From an uncultured Gellertiella sp. (GTDB lineage Bacteria; Pseudomonadota; Alphaproteobacteria; Rhizobiales; Rhizobiaceae), in the NCBI RefSeq assembly GCF_963457605.1, contig NZ_OY735139.1:3192001-3256000 (forward strand): a DNA stretch of 64,000 nucleotides. Reading direction: 5' to 3'. Under the pieces are notes generated by a model, which saw nothing but the letters and a program-made list of their open reading frames with translations, was not told where the DNA came from and searched no databases. Both the position numbers and the translations under genes were made by a program. How positions within the stretch are numbered: the first letter of the stretch is position 1; each line of letters starts with the position of its first letter. This document shows positions 8,477 through 17,005 of the stretch, in pieces.

Positions 8477-9448
8477 ATGGCCGACCCCCTCGATCTCACC
8501 CCGCACCAGGGCGATCTCGCCTTTACCCGCAGTTCCGATCACGGCACGATGATGGAGGCGACCTATGCGGGGGCGCTGTCCTTTCTCCGCAAGCGCTATA
8601 CCCGGGATCTGACCGGCGCCGATGTGGCGGTGATGGGCATTCCCTTCGATCTCGCGGTCTCCAACCGGCCCGGCACCCGCTTCGGGCCGCGCGCGGTGCG
8701 GGCGGCGTCCGCCCACATGGCGTGGTCCGCCCCCTGGCCCTGGGATTTCGACCCCTTCGACGAGATGGCGGTGATCGATTACGGCGATTGCCTGTTTGAT
8801 CCCGGCCGCCCGCAGGAGGTGGCTGACCGGATCGTCGAGACCGCCACCACCATTCTCGACGCGGGCACCGCCCTGCTGTCGATTGGCGGCGATCATTACG
8901 TCACCTATCCGCTGCTGAAGGCGCATGCGGCCAGACATGGACCGCTGGCGCTGATCCAGTTCGATGCCCATACCGATACCTGGGCCGACGAGGGCGGGCG
9001 GATCGATCACGGCACCATGCTCTGGTATGCGACCCGCGACGGGCTGGTCGACCCCTCGGCCTCCGTGCAGGTCGGCATCCGCACCCATAATCCCGATCCG
9101 CTGGGCTTTACCATCCTCAATGCCATCGAGGTGCAGAAACAGGGGCCGGAGGCGATTGCGGCGCGGGTGAGGGAGATTGTCGGCGACCGCGCCTGCTACA
9201 TCACCTTCGACATCGACTGCCTCGACCCCTCGGCGGCACCGGGAACCGGCACGCCGGTGCCGGGCGGGCTCACCAGCTACCAGGCCCAGGAAATCCTGCG
9301 CAATCTCGCGGGCGTCAATGTGGTCGGCATGGATGTGGTGGAGGTCTCTCCCCCCTATGACCACGCCGAAATCACCGCACTTGCCGCCGCCACCATCGCC
9401 CAGGATCTTCTGGCGCTGCACGCGATTGCACGGCGCAAGCGGGCCTGA
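8477..9448 (+). CDS. speB: Agmatinase / ureohydrolase family protein
   Basis: Manganese-dependent ureohydrolase, probably releasing urea from agmatine to give putrescine; guanidinobutyrate or another guanidino compound is possible. The binuclear metal site is visible as SIGGDHYVTYP, FDAHTDTW and FDIDCLDPS, and the substrate pocket as GTRFGPRAVRAA. At 323 aa it has typical agmatinase length. ATG at 8477 follows AAGGAG at good spacing, and the upstream frame to 8423 is discarded. A LuxR-type regulator is divergent and an MFS transporter is convergent, which may form a guanidino-compound utilisation locus (inference). Confidence 0.87.
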   Translation: MADPLDLTPHQGDLAFTRSSDHGTMMEATYAGALSFLRKRYTRDLTGADVAVMGIPFDLAVSNRPGTRFGPRAVRAASAHMAWSAPWPWDFDPFDEMAVIDYGDCLFDPGRPQEVADRIVETATTILDAGTALLSIGGDHYVTYPLLKAHAARHGPLALIQFDAHTDTWADEGGRIDHGTMLWYATRDGLVDPSASVQVGIRTHNPDPLGFTILNAIEVQKQGPEAIAARVREIVGDRACYITFDIDCLDPSAAPGTGTPVPGGLTSYQAQEILRNLAGVNVVGMDVVEVSPPYDHAEITALAAATIAQDLLALHAIARRKRA

Positions 9449-10654
9449 TCAGCGGCGGGCGGTGGCGAATCCCCGCATGGCGATGGCGAGGAACATCAGG
9501 GTGCCGAGCCCGCCGACGGCGATCATCCACCAGAGCGCCGGGATGGTGCCGAGCCGGGCTTCGAGCGCCGACAAAGCGAAGGGGGCGAGCGCCGAGCAGA
9601 ACAGCCGCACCCCGGTCGCAACTCCAAGCCGGGTCGCATAGCCCTGCCGTCCGAACAGTTCGAGCGGCAGGGTGCCCGAGGTGATGCTGGCAACGCCCGA
9701 GCCCATGCCGAACACCAGCGCAAACGCGATGGCCCCGTAAAGGCCGGGTGCCGTCAGCACCAGCAAGGTGACGCCCGCAGGCAGCAGGAAGGCGGCGGCA
9801 AGCGCCAGCACGGCCTGCGAGAGATTGCGGCCGAACACCATGTTGACGAAGCGGGCCACCACCTGCGCCGGGCCGAACAGCGTGGCGATATAGGGGGCGG
9901 CGGCACCCAGCCCGACCGCCGCCGTCAGCGGCACCATGTGGACCAGCACCGAGGAAAGCAGGAAACCTTCCGCCGCAAAGGCCGCCACCATCAGCGGAAA
10001 CAGGAAGGCCGGGGCAGGGAGGGTCTCGTCCGGCAGCGGGCCGGTGTGGGGCGCAGGGGTCGCCGTGCTCTGCTGCCGCCCCTTGCGGGCGCGGCGGTAG
10101 AGCCAGACATGGATCGGCAGCGCGACAAGCAGGTTGAGCCCGCCGAACAGGAGGTGGATGGCGCGCCAGTCCATGTGGTGGAGAAGAAAGGCGGTAAACG
10201 GCCAGAACAGGGTCGAGGCAAAACCGGCAATCATCGTCAGATGGGTGATGCCATTGCGCGCCCCCGGCCCGCCCGCCTGCACGATGGCGGCAAAGGCGGT
10301 GGAATAGAGCACGAAGGCGGAGGCAAACTGCATGCCGAGCAGGGCGGCGAGATAGGTCGCGCCATTCGGCGAGAGGCCGGCGAGCAGCAGAAACAGCCCC
10401 GAGGCGACCGAGCCCGGCACCATCAGCCGCGCTGCCCCCAGCCTGTCGGCGAGCCGCCCGGACAGCGGGCTCAGGCCCGCACTCAGCACCAGAGTTACCG
10501 ACAGTGCCCCGAACAGCCATTCCTGCCGCCAGCCGAAGGCCGCCGCAATCGATGGCGACAGCAGGCTGAAGGCATAATAGAGCGTGCCATAGCCGATGAT
10601 CTGCGACAGGCCGAGCGCCATCAGGCTGGGCTCGGGAAGGAAATGGCGGCTCAT
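9449..10654 (-). CDS. MFS transporter
   Basis: Major facilitator permease of about 401 aa with roughly 12 hydrophobic segments. The loop 2-3 signature appears as SGRLADRLGAARLM. The central cytoplasmic loop (RRARKGRQQSTATPAPHTG) divides two six-helix halves. The start MSRHFLPEP at 10654 is chosen because hydrophobic segment 1 follows at once; no clear Shine-Dalgarno is seen and the frame runs open to 10807. Substrate is not predictable. It converges with the agmatinase-like gene with no spacer, and a YciB-like gene lies upstream on the same strand. Confidence 0.82.
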   Translation of the reverse strand: MSRHFLPEPSLMALGLSQIIGYGTLYYAFSLLSPSIAAAFGWRQEWLFGALSVTLVLSAGLSPLSGRLADRLGAARLMVPGSVASGLFLLLAGLSPNGATYLAALLGMQFASAFVLYSTAFAAIVQAGGPGARNGITHLTMIAGFASTLFWPFTAFLLHHMDWRAIHLLFGGLNLLVALPIHVWLYRRARKGRQQSTATPAPHTGPLPDETLPAPAFLFPLMVAAFAAEGFLLSSVLVHMVPLTAAVGLGAAAPYIATLFGPAQVVARFVNMVFGRNLSQAVLALAAAFLLPAGVTLLVLTAPGLYGAIAFALVFGMGSGVASITSGTLPLELFGRQGYATRLGVATGVRLFCSALAPFALSALEARLGTIPALWWMIAVGGLGTLMFLAIAMRGFATARR

Positions 10655-10803
10655 GGATTGCCCGGGAGAAACGGAAATGACGTCAGGGAGATAGCAGGTA
10701 TCACCGGGGGCGCCGAGGGGCAAATCTGCGAAAAATGCCCGCGCGGCGGCGCAAAGGGTCCGTTGCCGGGGCCAGCAGCGCGGCTTCCGGCAGGAGGACC
10801 GGT

Positions 10804-11421
10804 TCACGCCCCCTTCGCATCTCCCGCGAAACCATGGGCGGCAAGAACCGATTCCCGTTCGCCCGCGGGCATCGCCCGCAGCCGCCGCCGCGTGGCGATC
10901 CGGATGGCGCCATAGCCGAGCACGAACAGCAGTGCCTTGCTGACAATGCCGAAGGCCGTCATCACCGAGGCCCAGGTGGCGACATCAAGCTGCACCGCAA
11001 GCACCAGATTGACGACCGCCGAGACGAACATCAGCCCCGCCCAGGCAAAGCCGAGCCTGACGGCAATATCCCGCGACAGCTGCCGGGCGATGGGCGGGAG
11101 ATAGCGGACCATCCAGCCGGGCTTCAGCATGGCGATGCCGACGATTGCGTAGATCACGCTCGGCTTCAGCAGCAGGAAACGGGCATCCTGCGTCAGCAGG
11201 CTTGCCGTGCCGGAAGAGATCACCAGCGCCAGGCTCAGCCATTCCATGCTGTGGATCGGCTTGCGCCGGAAAAGCTGCACCCCGATCTGCCCCACCCCCA
11301 GCGCCATCGCCAGGCCAACGGAAAGCCCAAGGTTGCGGGTGAGCGAAAAGAGAAGGACAAACAGCAGGCTCGACGCCATGTCGACGACAAGCAACCCCGC
11401 CGCAGAAAGAAAGATCCGCAT
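10804..11421 (-). CDS. YciB-like inner-membrane protein (septation protein A family)
   Basis: A 205-residue protein with about five membrane spans, similar in layout to YciB/IspA: MLKPGWMVRYLPPIAR and a following LGFAWAGLMFVSAVVNLVLA segment are typical. The family is linked to cell envelope integrity and septation in enteric bacteria; a role here is inference. ATG at 11421 follows GGGAGG at about 9 nt. It is more divergent than the canonical YciB, and rhizobia often carry a second YciB, so this may be a paralogue. Confidence 0.68.
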   Translation of the reverse strand: MRIFLSAAGLLVVDMASSLLFVLLFSLTRNLGLSVGLAMALGVGQIGVQLFRRKPIHSMEWLSLALVISSGTASLLTQDARFLLLKPSVIYAIVGIAMLKPGWMVRYLPPIARQLSRDIAVRLGFAWAGLMFVSAVVNLVLAVQLDVATWASVMTAFGIVSKALLFVLGYGAIRIATRRRLRAMPAGERESVLAAHGFAGDAKGA

Positions 11422-11791
11422 GATAAAACCGCCTCCCTTGCTGCGCTGTTTTCAGGCGTCTTATCGGGCCATGGCTGGGTGATACGACGCAATGGGCGGT
11501 GGGGGCAAGCGGGACAAGAGGCCGCGGGACAGGCAAGCTGCCCTTGCCGCGCCAACCAAACGCGCGCCGGTCTGGCATAACCGGATATTGGCCGCCCATG
11601 GAATTCGCGGCGGGAAGGGGCACGGCCCCGTCAATATGCTCAAGGTTTCAAAGTGATGTCATCAGGTGTCGGGTGCGCCTGCCTTGCCTGCCAATTTCAC
11701 ATTGAAACTGCCTCCCACCTTTCGCCGAAGCGAATTTTGAGCCAATAGTAGCTCGCGCCCTTATGAAGCTGGAATTTCAGGATCAATAGCA
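11422..11791. other. Intergenic boundary: high-GC backbone to low-GC island
   Basis: No gene is supported in this 370-bp stretch. The left part (to about 11640) keeps backbone composition. From about 11640 onward AT content rises and stays high through the two following genes. I found no tRNA, integrase or clear direct repeat marking the junction. AGGA at 11779-11782 serves as the ribosome site for the next gene. Confidence 0.6.
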
Positions 11792-13030
11792 TTGCCACAG
11801 ATCGAAGGTATTCGGGTTCAAAACTATCGTGCACTTCGCGACGTCACTCTGGGAAAAGTGTCGGGGCAATCTGGTCAGGTACCGCTTACTCCATTTACGG
11901 TTGTAATTGGGAAAAACGGTGCTGGAAAGAGCACATTGTTTGATGCATTCGGTTTTATCTCGGATTGTCTCACCCTCGACGTTGAATCAGCATGCGATGC
12001 CAAACAGCGTGGCGGATTTGACCGGTTGCGGTCCAATGGCGTCAATGAGCCGCTCCGGTTTGAAATATACTACCGGGAAGCAAGAAATGAACGCCCAATC
12101 AGCTATGAACTTGCCATTGATGTTGACGCCTCGGGCCGTCCCTATGTCAGTTCGGAAGTGCTGAAGCAACGACGGCAGAACCAGAAATATGGTCGACCTT
12201 ATCCATTTCTTCGACTGGAGAAGGGAAAGGGACATGTTTGGGCTGGCGAAGAGGCTTTGGAAACGGAATCCGGTAGCGAGGAAGATAGCAAGCGCCAGTC
12301 CATCGAGCTTACAGACCTTCGGCGCCTCGGAATCTCAACTCTTGGTACGCTGAAGGAACATCCCCGGATTGCCCGTTTTCGGGATTTTCTGATGGGGTGG
12401 TATCTCTCCTACTTCCACCCGGATGCCGCACGCAGTCTGCCCTCGTCGGGACCGCAGAAGCATCTTAACGTGCACGGCGACAATATAGCAAATGTAGTTC
12501 AGTACATGGAGCGGGAGTACCCGGCTCGATTTAAAATTATACTTGAGAGAATTGCGAAGAAAATTCCTGGGGTTGCCAATATTTCGACGCGTGTCACCGA
12601 GGACAATAGGGTTTTGCTTCGCTTTGGTGCAGGCGGGTTTAAGGATCCGTTCTACTCCCAGCAAATGTCAGGTGGTACTTTAAAAATATTTGCTTATCTT
12701 TTGTTGTTAGAGGATCCAAATCCGCCTCCATTCATTTGCATCGAAGAACCGGAAAACGGTCTCTATCACCAGCTTCTGGATGTTCTCGCGCGGGAGTTTC
12801 GTTCGCATGCAGGCGGCAGAAAGAACGATCCACAAATATTTGTGACCACCCACCAGCCCTATTTTGTGGATGCATTATCGCCGAATGAAGTCTGGATTTT
12901 GGAGAAGCAACCGGATGGATTCTCCGCGGTGAGGCGTGCTTCGGATGTTGTGGGTGTAAGTCAGCTTGTAGAGGAAGGGCTTCCACTCGGCGGATTGTGG
13001 TATAGCGACTATCTCGACGCGAGCATGTGA
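11792..13030 (+). CDS. AAA/ABC-type ATPase (OLD/AAA15-like), first gene of a putative two-gene defence module
   Basis: A 412-residue SMC/RecF-like ATPase. Visible are an N-terminal strand-loop (IRVQNYRALRDVTL), Walker A GKNGAGKST (about residues 41-49), ABC signature QMSGGTLK, Walker B FICIEEPENGLY and the switch histidine in VTTHQPYFVDAL. There is no nuclease domain in the same chain. The start is TTG at 11792 with AGGA 9 nt upstream. The next gene overlaps its stop, so the two are translationally coupled. Composition is clearly AT-richer than the neighbours, pointing to transfer. Pairs of OLD-like ATPases with separate TOPRIM proteins are known from conflict systems (PARIS-type arrangement); function here is inference. 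Confidence 0.85.
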   Translation: MPQIEGIRVQNYRALRDVTLGKVSGQSGQVPLTPFTVVIGKNGAGKSTLFDAFGFISDCLTLDVESACDAKQRGGFDRLRSNGVNEPLRFEIYYREARNERPISYELAIDVDASGRPYVSSEVLKQRRQNQKYGRPYPFLRLEKGKGHVWAGEEALETESGSEEDSKRQSIELTDLRRLGISTLGTLKEHPRIARFRDFLMGWYLSYFHPDAARSLPSSGPQKHLNVHGDNIANVVQYMEREYPARFKIILERIAKKIPGVANISTRVTEDNRVLLRFGAGGFKDPFYSQQMSGGTLKIFAYLLLLEDPNPPPFICIEEPENGLYHQLLDVLAREFRSHAGGRKNDPQIFVTTHQPYFVDALSPNEVWILEKQPDGFSAVRRASDVVGVSQLVEEGLPLGGLWYSDYLDASM

Positions 13031-13689
13031 TGCATATTGAAATACTTGTTGAAGACAGTTCGGGAAAAAGATTGCTGGAGAAACTGGTACCGGCGATTTT
13101 GGGACCACATGGTGCGCCGCACAGCTGGCGAATACATCCCTTCAGAGGCGTTGGTCATCTGCCCAAAAAGATGAACCCCAAAGCCGATCCCGCCAAGCGC
13201 GCGCTGCTGAATAACTTGCCTCGGCTGTTGACCGGCTTTGCCAAAACGCCGGGGGTCGATGCCGTGCTTGTCGTCGTCGACACTGACCAACGCAACTGTC
13301 GCGATTTTCTGGCAGAGTTGATCGCTTTGGCTGACAGATGCGATCCCCGTCCTCACGTCATGTTTCGTTTGGCCATCGAAGAGATGGAGGCCTGGTTTCT
13401 GGGCGACCGAAAAGCCTTGCTTGGAGCCTACCCTCGGGCAAGGGCGGAGGTACTCGATAGATATGTGCAGGACAGCGTATGTGGAACATGGGAAATATTG
13501 GCGGATGCTGTGTACCCCGGCGGCTCGGTCGCCATGAAGAAACTGGGTTTTGCTGTAGTCGGTGATGCAAAACACGAATGGGCGGAGAAGATCGGACCGC
13601 ACCTTGGTATAGATGACAACAAATCCCCCAGCTTTGCAAAGTTCGTGGCAGGCCTGCGGCGCTTGGTTGCTCCCATGGAAACGTCCTAA
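13027..13689 (+). CDS. DUF4276-family TOPRIM-like protein, partner of the AAA ATPase
   Basis: A 220-residue protein resembling the DUF4276 family, thought to be TOPRIM-like. An N-terminal acidic strand motif (IEILVEDSSGKRLLEKL) supplies the candidate TOPRIM glutamate, VVVDTDQ the DxD pair and AIEEMEAWFLGD a third conserved acidic patch, consistent with metal-dependent nuclease chemistry. The start is GTG 13027 (GTGA overlap) or ATG 13030 (TGATG), both coupling it to the ATPase gene. It ends at TAA 13687-13689, 10 bp from a convergent housekeeping methyltransferase, which marks the right edge of the low-GC island. Effector role is inferred from pairing. Confidence 0.78.
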   Translation: MMHIEILVEDSSGKRLLEKLVPAILGPHGAPHSWRIHPFRGVGHLPKKMNPKADPAKRALLNNLPRLLTGFAKTPGVDAVLVVVDTDQRNCRDFLAELIALADRCDPRPHVMFRLAIEEMEAWFLGDRKALLGAYPRARAEVLDRYVQDSVCGTWEILADAVYPGGSVAMKKLGFAVVGDAKHEWAEKIGPHLGIDDNKSPSFAKFVAGLRRLVAPMETS

Positions 13690-13699
13690 GCTTTCCGCC

Positions 13700-14950
13700 T
13701 CACTTCTCCAGCACCGCCACCACTTCCACATGCGAGGTCCAGAGGAACTGGTCGATGGGGGTGACGGAGGTCAGGCGGTAGCCGGCTTCGGTCAGCAGTG
13801 CGAGGTCGCGGGCAAGCGTCAGCGGGTTGCAGCTGACGGCGACGAGCTTTTTCACGCCGGCGCGCAGCATTTCCTTCACCTGGGTTTCGGCGCCGGCGCG
13901 TGGCGGGTCGAAGACGATGGCGTCGTAGACCTTCAGCTCGCTGGTCATCATCGGGCGGCGGAAGAGGTCGCGCTTTTCGACGGTGACCGGCTTCAGCCCC
14001 TGGGTGGCGCGGGCGGCAAGATCGAGCGCCTTCAGCGCCGCTCCATCGCCTTCGACCGCATGGACGCGGGCCTGCCGCGCGAGCCGGAGCGCGAAGGTGC
14101 CGGAGCCGGCGAAGAGATCGATCACCCGCTTTGCCTTGCCGACGGCGGCAAGCACCAGTTCTGCCATCACCTCCTCGGCGGGCCTGGTCGCCTGGGTAAA
14201 GCCACCCGGCGGTGGCGAGACGGAGACGCCGCCAAAATCGATCACCGGGCGGATCGGCTCGACCAGCACTTCCCCGTTGACGGCGACGCGGGCCACGGCC
14301 TTTTCCGCCAGCACCGCCTCAATCGCGGCACGACGGCTGCGGTCATCGAGCGCCTTGACGCCTTCGGCGGACATGTCGAGGCCGGTCAGGGTGTCGAGCA
14401 CCGACAGGCGGAACGGGTCGGCATTGCCCGACAGCGCCCGGCCGATGCGGCGGATGACATCGAGCTTTTCCGCAATGCCGGGGCTTGCCACCGGGCATTC
14501 CTCGAGGCTGACGATCTGGTGGCTTTCCGGCTGGTTGAAGCCGAGCAGCAATTCCTTCTCGGTGCGCCGCGCCGCAAACACCACCCGGCGGCGTTCGCCG
14601 GGATGGGCGGCGACAAGCGGGCCGACCTCAGGTGTCAGGCCCCTGGCGCGCAGGGCCTCGACCACCAGATTGCGCTTGTAGGCGGCATAGGCGGTTGCCT
14701 CCATATGCTGGAGCGTGCAGCCGCCACAGGTGCCATTCCTGCCATCCGGGCCGAAATGGCGGCAGGGCGGCGTGACGCGGTCCTGAGAGGGCGTGGTGAT
14801 CGACATGATCATGCCCTTGTTCTTCACCCGCGCGATGGCAACGGTGTCGCCGGGCAGCGCGAAGGGCACATAGACCGGCCCGTGCTCGCCATAGGTGATG
14901 CCATCGCCCTCAGCGCCGAGTTTCTGGATGGTGACGGTTTCGGTGCTCAT
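13700..14950 (-). CDS. RlmD/TrmA-family 23S rRNA or tRNA uracil-C5 methyltransferase
   Basis: SAM-dependent RNA (uracil-5-)-methyltransferase of 416 aa. It has an N-terminal TRAM-like domain, an iron-sulfur cysteine cluster (PPCRHFGPDGRNGTCGGC), the SAM site VIDLFAGSGTFAL, the FDPPRAGA motif and the catalytic cysteine in VAVSCNPLTLARD. Whether the target is rRNA (RlmD type) or tRNA is not decidable. Its ATG overlaps the tlyA stop (ATGA), so it is the last gene of a tlyA-methyltransferase unit; dxs lies further upstream on the same strand. Confidence 0.92.
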   Translation of the reverse strand: MSTETVTIQKLGAEGDGITYGEHGPVYVPFALPGDTVAIARVKNKGMIMSITTPSQDRVTPPCRHFGPDGRNGTCGGCTLQHMEATAYAAYKRNLVVEALRARGLTPEVGPLVAAHPGERRRVVFAARRTEKELLLGFNQPESHQIVSLEECPVASPGIAEKLDVIRRIGRALSGNADPFRLSVLDTLTGLDMSAEGVKALDDRSRRAAIEAVLAEKAVARVAVNGEVLVEPIRPVIDFGGVSVSPPPGGFTQATRPAEEVMAELVLAAVGKAKRVIDLFAGSGTFALRLARQARVHAVEGDGAALKALDLAARATQGLKPVTVEKRDLFRRPMMTSELKVYDAIVFDPPRAGAETQVKEMLRAGVKKLVAVSCNPLTLARDLALLTEAGYRLTSVTPIDQFLWTSHVEVVAVLEK

Positions 14951-15693
14951 GGCTTGGTTCCTGCGAGAAGATATTCCTGGTTGCCATCGCCGCCCTGGAT
15001 CGGCGAGGGGATCAGTCCGAGGCTGGTCCAGCCCATTTCCTCGACAAACCAGCGTTCCAGTTCGGCAGCGACATCGCGCGCGGTTTCCGGCTGCTTCAAA
15101 AGGCCGGCCTTGCTGATCGCCTCACGGCCCGCCTCGAATTGTGGCTTGACGAGGATGACGGCGAAGGAGCCGGGCTCGGCGAAATCCAGCGCCGGCGGCA
15201 GCGCCAGCCGGATCGAGATGAAGGAGACATCGGACACCACCACGGAATAGGCGGTGTCGCCGAGATCTTCCATTTCCAGATGGCGGGCGTTCAGCCCCTC
15301 GATATTGGTGACGCGGGGATCGCCGAGAAGGCGCGGATGCAGCTGCTCATGGCCGACATCGATGGCAATCACACGGGCCGCCCCGCCCTTCAGCAGGATC
15401 TCGGTAAAGCCGCCGGTCGAGGCCCCGACATCGAGACAGATGCGGCCTTCCGGCGACAGGCCGAAATGTTCCAGACCCGCTTTCAGCTTCAGGGCGGCGC
15501 GCGAGACATAGTCCTGCGCGGGATCATCGATGGTGACTACAACCGTTTCGGGGAAGGTCAGGCTCGGCTTGGTGACGACCCGCCCGTCGACGGTCACGGT
15601 GCCGCGCTCGATGGCATCGCGGGCGCGCGAGCGGCTGGCGACGAGATTGCGGGCGAGAATGAGCTGGTCGAGGCGCTGGTTTTGCTTGGTCAT
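14947..15693 (-). CDS. tlyA: TlyA-family rRNA 2'-O-methyltransferase / hemolysin-like
   Basis: A 248-residue protein with an N-terminal S4 RNA-binding domain (RLDQLILARNLVASRSRARDA) and an FtsJ-type SAM methyltransferase domain (CLDVGASTGGFTEILL; VVVSDVSFISIR; LVKPQFEAG). The family methylates rRNA riboses; 'hemolysin' is a historical label. ATG at 15693 is preferred over TTG at 15702. It overlaps the downstream methyltransferase gene by 4 bases. In related genomes it typically follows dxs closely, but here about 2.8 kb with two genes and a gene remnant intervene. Confidence 0.92.
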   Translation of the reverse strand: MTKQNQRLDQLILARNLVASRSRARDAIERGTVTVDGRVVTKPSLTFPETVVVTIDDPAQDYVSRAALKLKAGLEHFGLSPEGRICLDVGASTGGFTEILLKGGAARVIAIDVGHEQLHPRLLGDPRVTNIEGLNARHLEMEDLGDTAYSVVVSDVSFISIRLALPPALDFAEPGSFAVILVKPQFEAGREAISKAGLLKQPETARDVAAELERWFVEEMGWTSLGLIPSPIQGGDGNQEYLLAGTKP

Positions 15694-15902
15694 GCTTTCC
15701 AATGGCGGGCAAATCCGGGGCTTGCAAGCCTTTTCTTGGCATCAGTAGCCCCTTTGCCCCCGGCCCCGGCTCCGCAGTCTCCTGTCGCCGGTCTTGCCGG
15801 GGGATGCATTTTCGGCCCCGGTTGCGGGTGCAAACGACAGGAACCGGAATGTTTTACTTTGGGATCATCCTTGTATATTAATGGATGGACCGGCTGGAGC
15901 GA

Positions 15903-15933
15903 TTGACGGCGCACCGGTGCCGCCGTCTAGAAT
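15903..15933 (+). promoter_or_regulatory. Candidate promoter with a dyad in the spacer, upstream of the DUF4424 gene
   Basis: TTGACG (15903-15908) and TAGAAT (15928-15933) are separated by 19 bp; TCTAGA at 15926-15931 would give 17. The spacer region 15905-15927 is a near-perfect dyad (GACGGCG-CACC / GGTG-CCGCCGTC, one base short in one arm). A long spacer filled by a dyad is how MerR-type activators work, but no MerR gene is nearby, so the regulator is unknown. Confidence 0.4.
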
Positions 15934-15972
15934 GGTGGCGGTTTTTGCTTCTGGCATCGATGAGGTTTTGTC

Positions 15973-16998
15973 TTGATCACCCGTTTCCGGTTCGCGCTGC
16001 TGTCGGCGGGCGCTGTCTTTGCCGCGGCTTTTCCCGCCCATGCCAATGACACCACCGCCGTGCTGGGCGCTGGCGGGCTGGAACTGGCGACCTCGCGCGA
16101 TATAACCATGGAACATGAGGACCTCTATATCTCCGCCGACGAGGTCAGGGTCGACTATGTCTACAACAACACCTCGGACAAGGATGTCGAGACGGTGGTT
16201 GCCTTCCCGATGCCTGACATCAAGGCCAATCCGGAGCCGGACATCGGGGTTGCCGACAGGCAGAGCGACAATTTCATGGATTTCACCGTGAAGCAGGACG
16301 GCATGCCGATCAAGACCGAGCTGCAGCAGCGGGTGATCGTCGGCGGTCTCGATGTGACCGGCGAGGTGGAGGCGCAGCATATCCCGAAATTTCCGCTGAG
16401 TGACAAGGCTCTGGCGGCGATCAAGGCCTTGCCCGCCGATGTCGCCAGGGACTGGATCGCCCGCGGCCTGATCTATGAGGATGTCTATGATGCCGGGAAC
16501 GGCGAGGTGCATGAATATGCCCCGGCCTGGACCTTGCGCAGCACCTTCTGGTGGCGCACCATCTTTCCCGCCCATCAGCGGGTCCAGGTGCATCACAGTT
16601 ACCGCCCGAGCGTCGGCGGCACGGTGGCGATGACCTATATCGCGGATGGCAAGCCGGGCAACAGCTATGGCGAATACCGGTCGAAATACTGCATCGACGA
16701 CAGTTTCATGAAGATGTCGGCCAAGCTCGAACAGGAGCAGAAGGACAAGCCCGACACCTTCTATTACGAGAAGTGGCTCTCCTATATCCTGACGACCGGC
16801 GGCAACTGGGCAGGCCCCATCGGCACCTTCCACCTGACGGTCGACAAGGGCAAGCCGGACACCTATGTGAGCTTCTGCGGCGACGGGGTGAAGAAGACCG
16901 GCCCCACCACCTTCGAACTGACGAAGACGGATTTCTACCCCGAACGGGAACTGGACATCCTGCTGGTCGAAAAGGCACCGCCGCCGACCGCGCAGTGA
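15973..16998 (+). CDS. Secreted DUF4424-like protein
   Basis: A 341-residue exported protein with a Sec signal peptide (basic start, hydrophobic core LLSAGAVFAAAF, cleavage near AHA-ND). The body matches DUF4424 as I recall it (NDTTAVLGAGGLEL, then ISADEVRVDYVYNNTS near the mature start; many conserved Trp/Tyr). Biochemical function is unknown; it is probably periplasmic. The start is TTG at 15973 with GAGG at 15962-15965. It converges with a LuxR regulator with only 7 bp between stops. It lies in the segment separating dxs from tlyA, so it may be an acquired gene. Confidence 0.78.
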   Translation: MITRFRFALLSAGAVFAAAFPAHANDTTAVLGAGGLELATSRDITMEHEDLYISADEVRVDYVYNNTSDKDVETVVAFPMPDIKANPEPDIGVADRQSDNFMDFTVKQDGMPIKTELQQRVIVGGLDVTGEVEAQHIPKFPLSDKALAAIKALPADVARDWIARGLIYEDVYDAGNGEVHEYAPAWTLRSTFWWRTIFPAHQRVQVHHSYRPSVGGTVAMTYIADGKPGNSYGEYRSKYCIDDSFMKMSAKLEQEQKDKPDTFYYEKWLSYILTTGGNWAGPIGTFHLTVDKGKPDTYVSFCGDGVKKTGPTTFELTKTDFYPERELDILLVEKAPPPTAQ

Positions 16999-17005
16999 TC
17001 TTTGT

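Noticed and set aside
11422-11791. tRNA or integrase marking the AAA/DUF4276 island edge
   Set aside because: No cloverleaf-like sequence or recombinase gene could be found on either strand.
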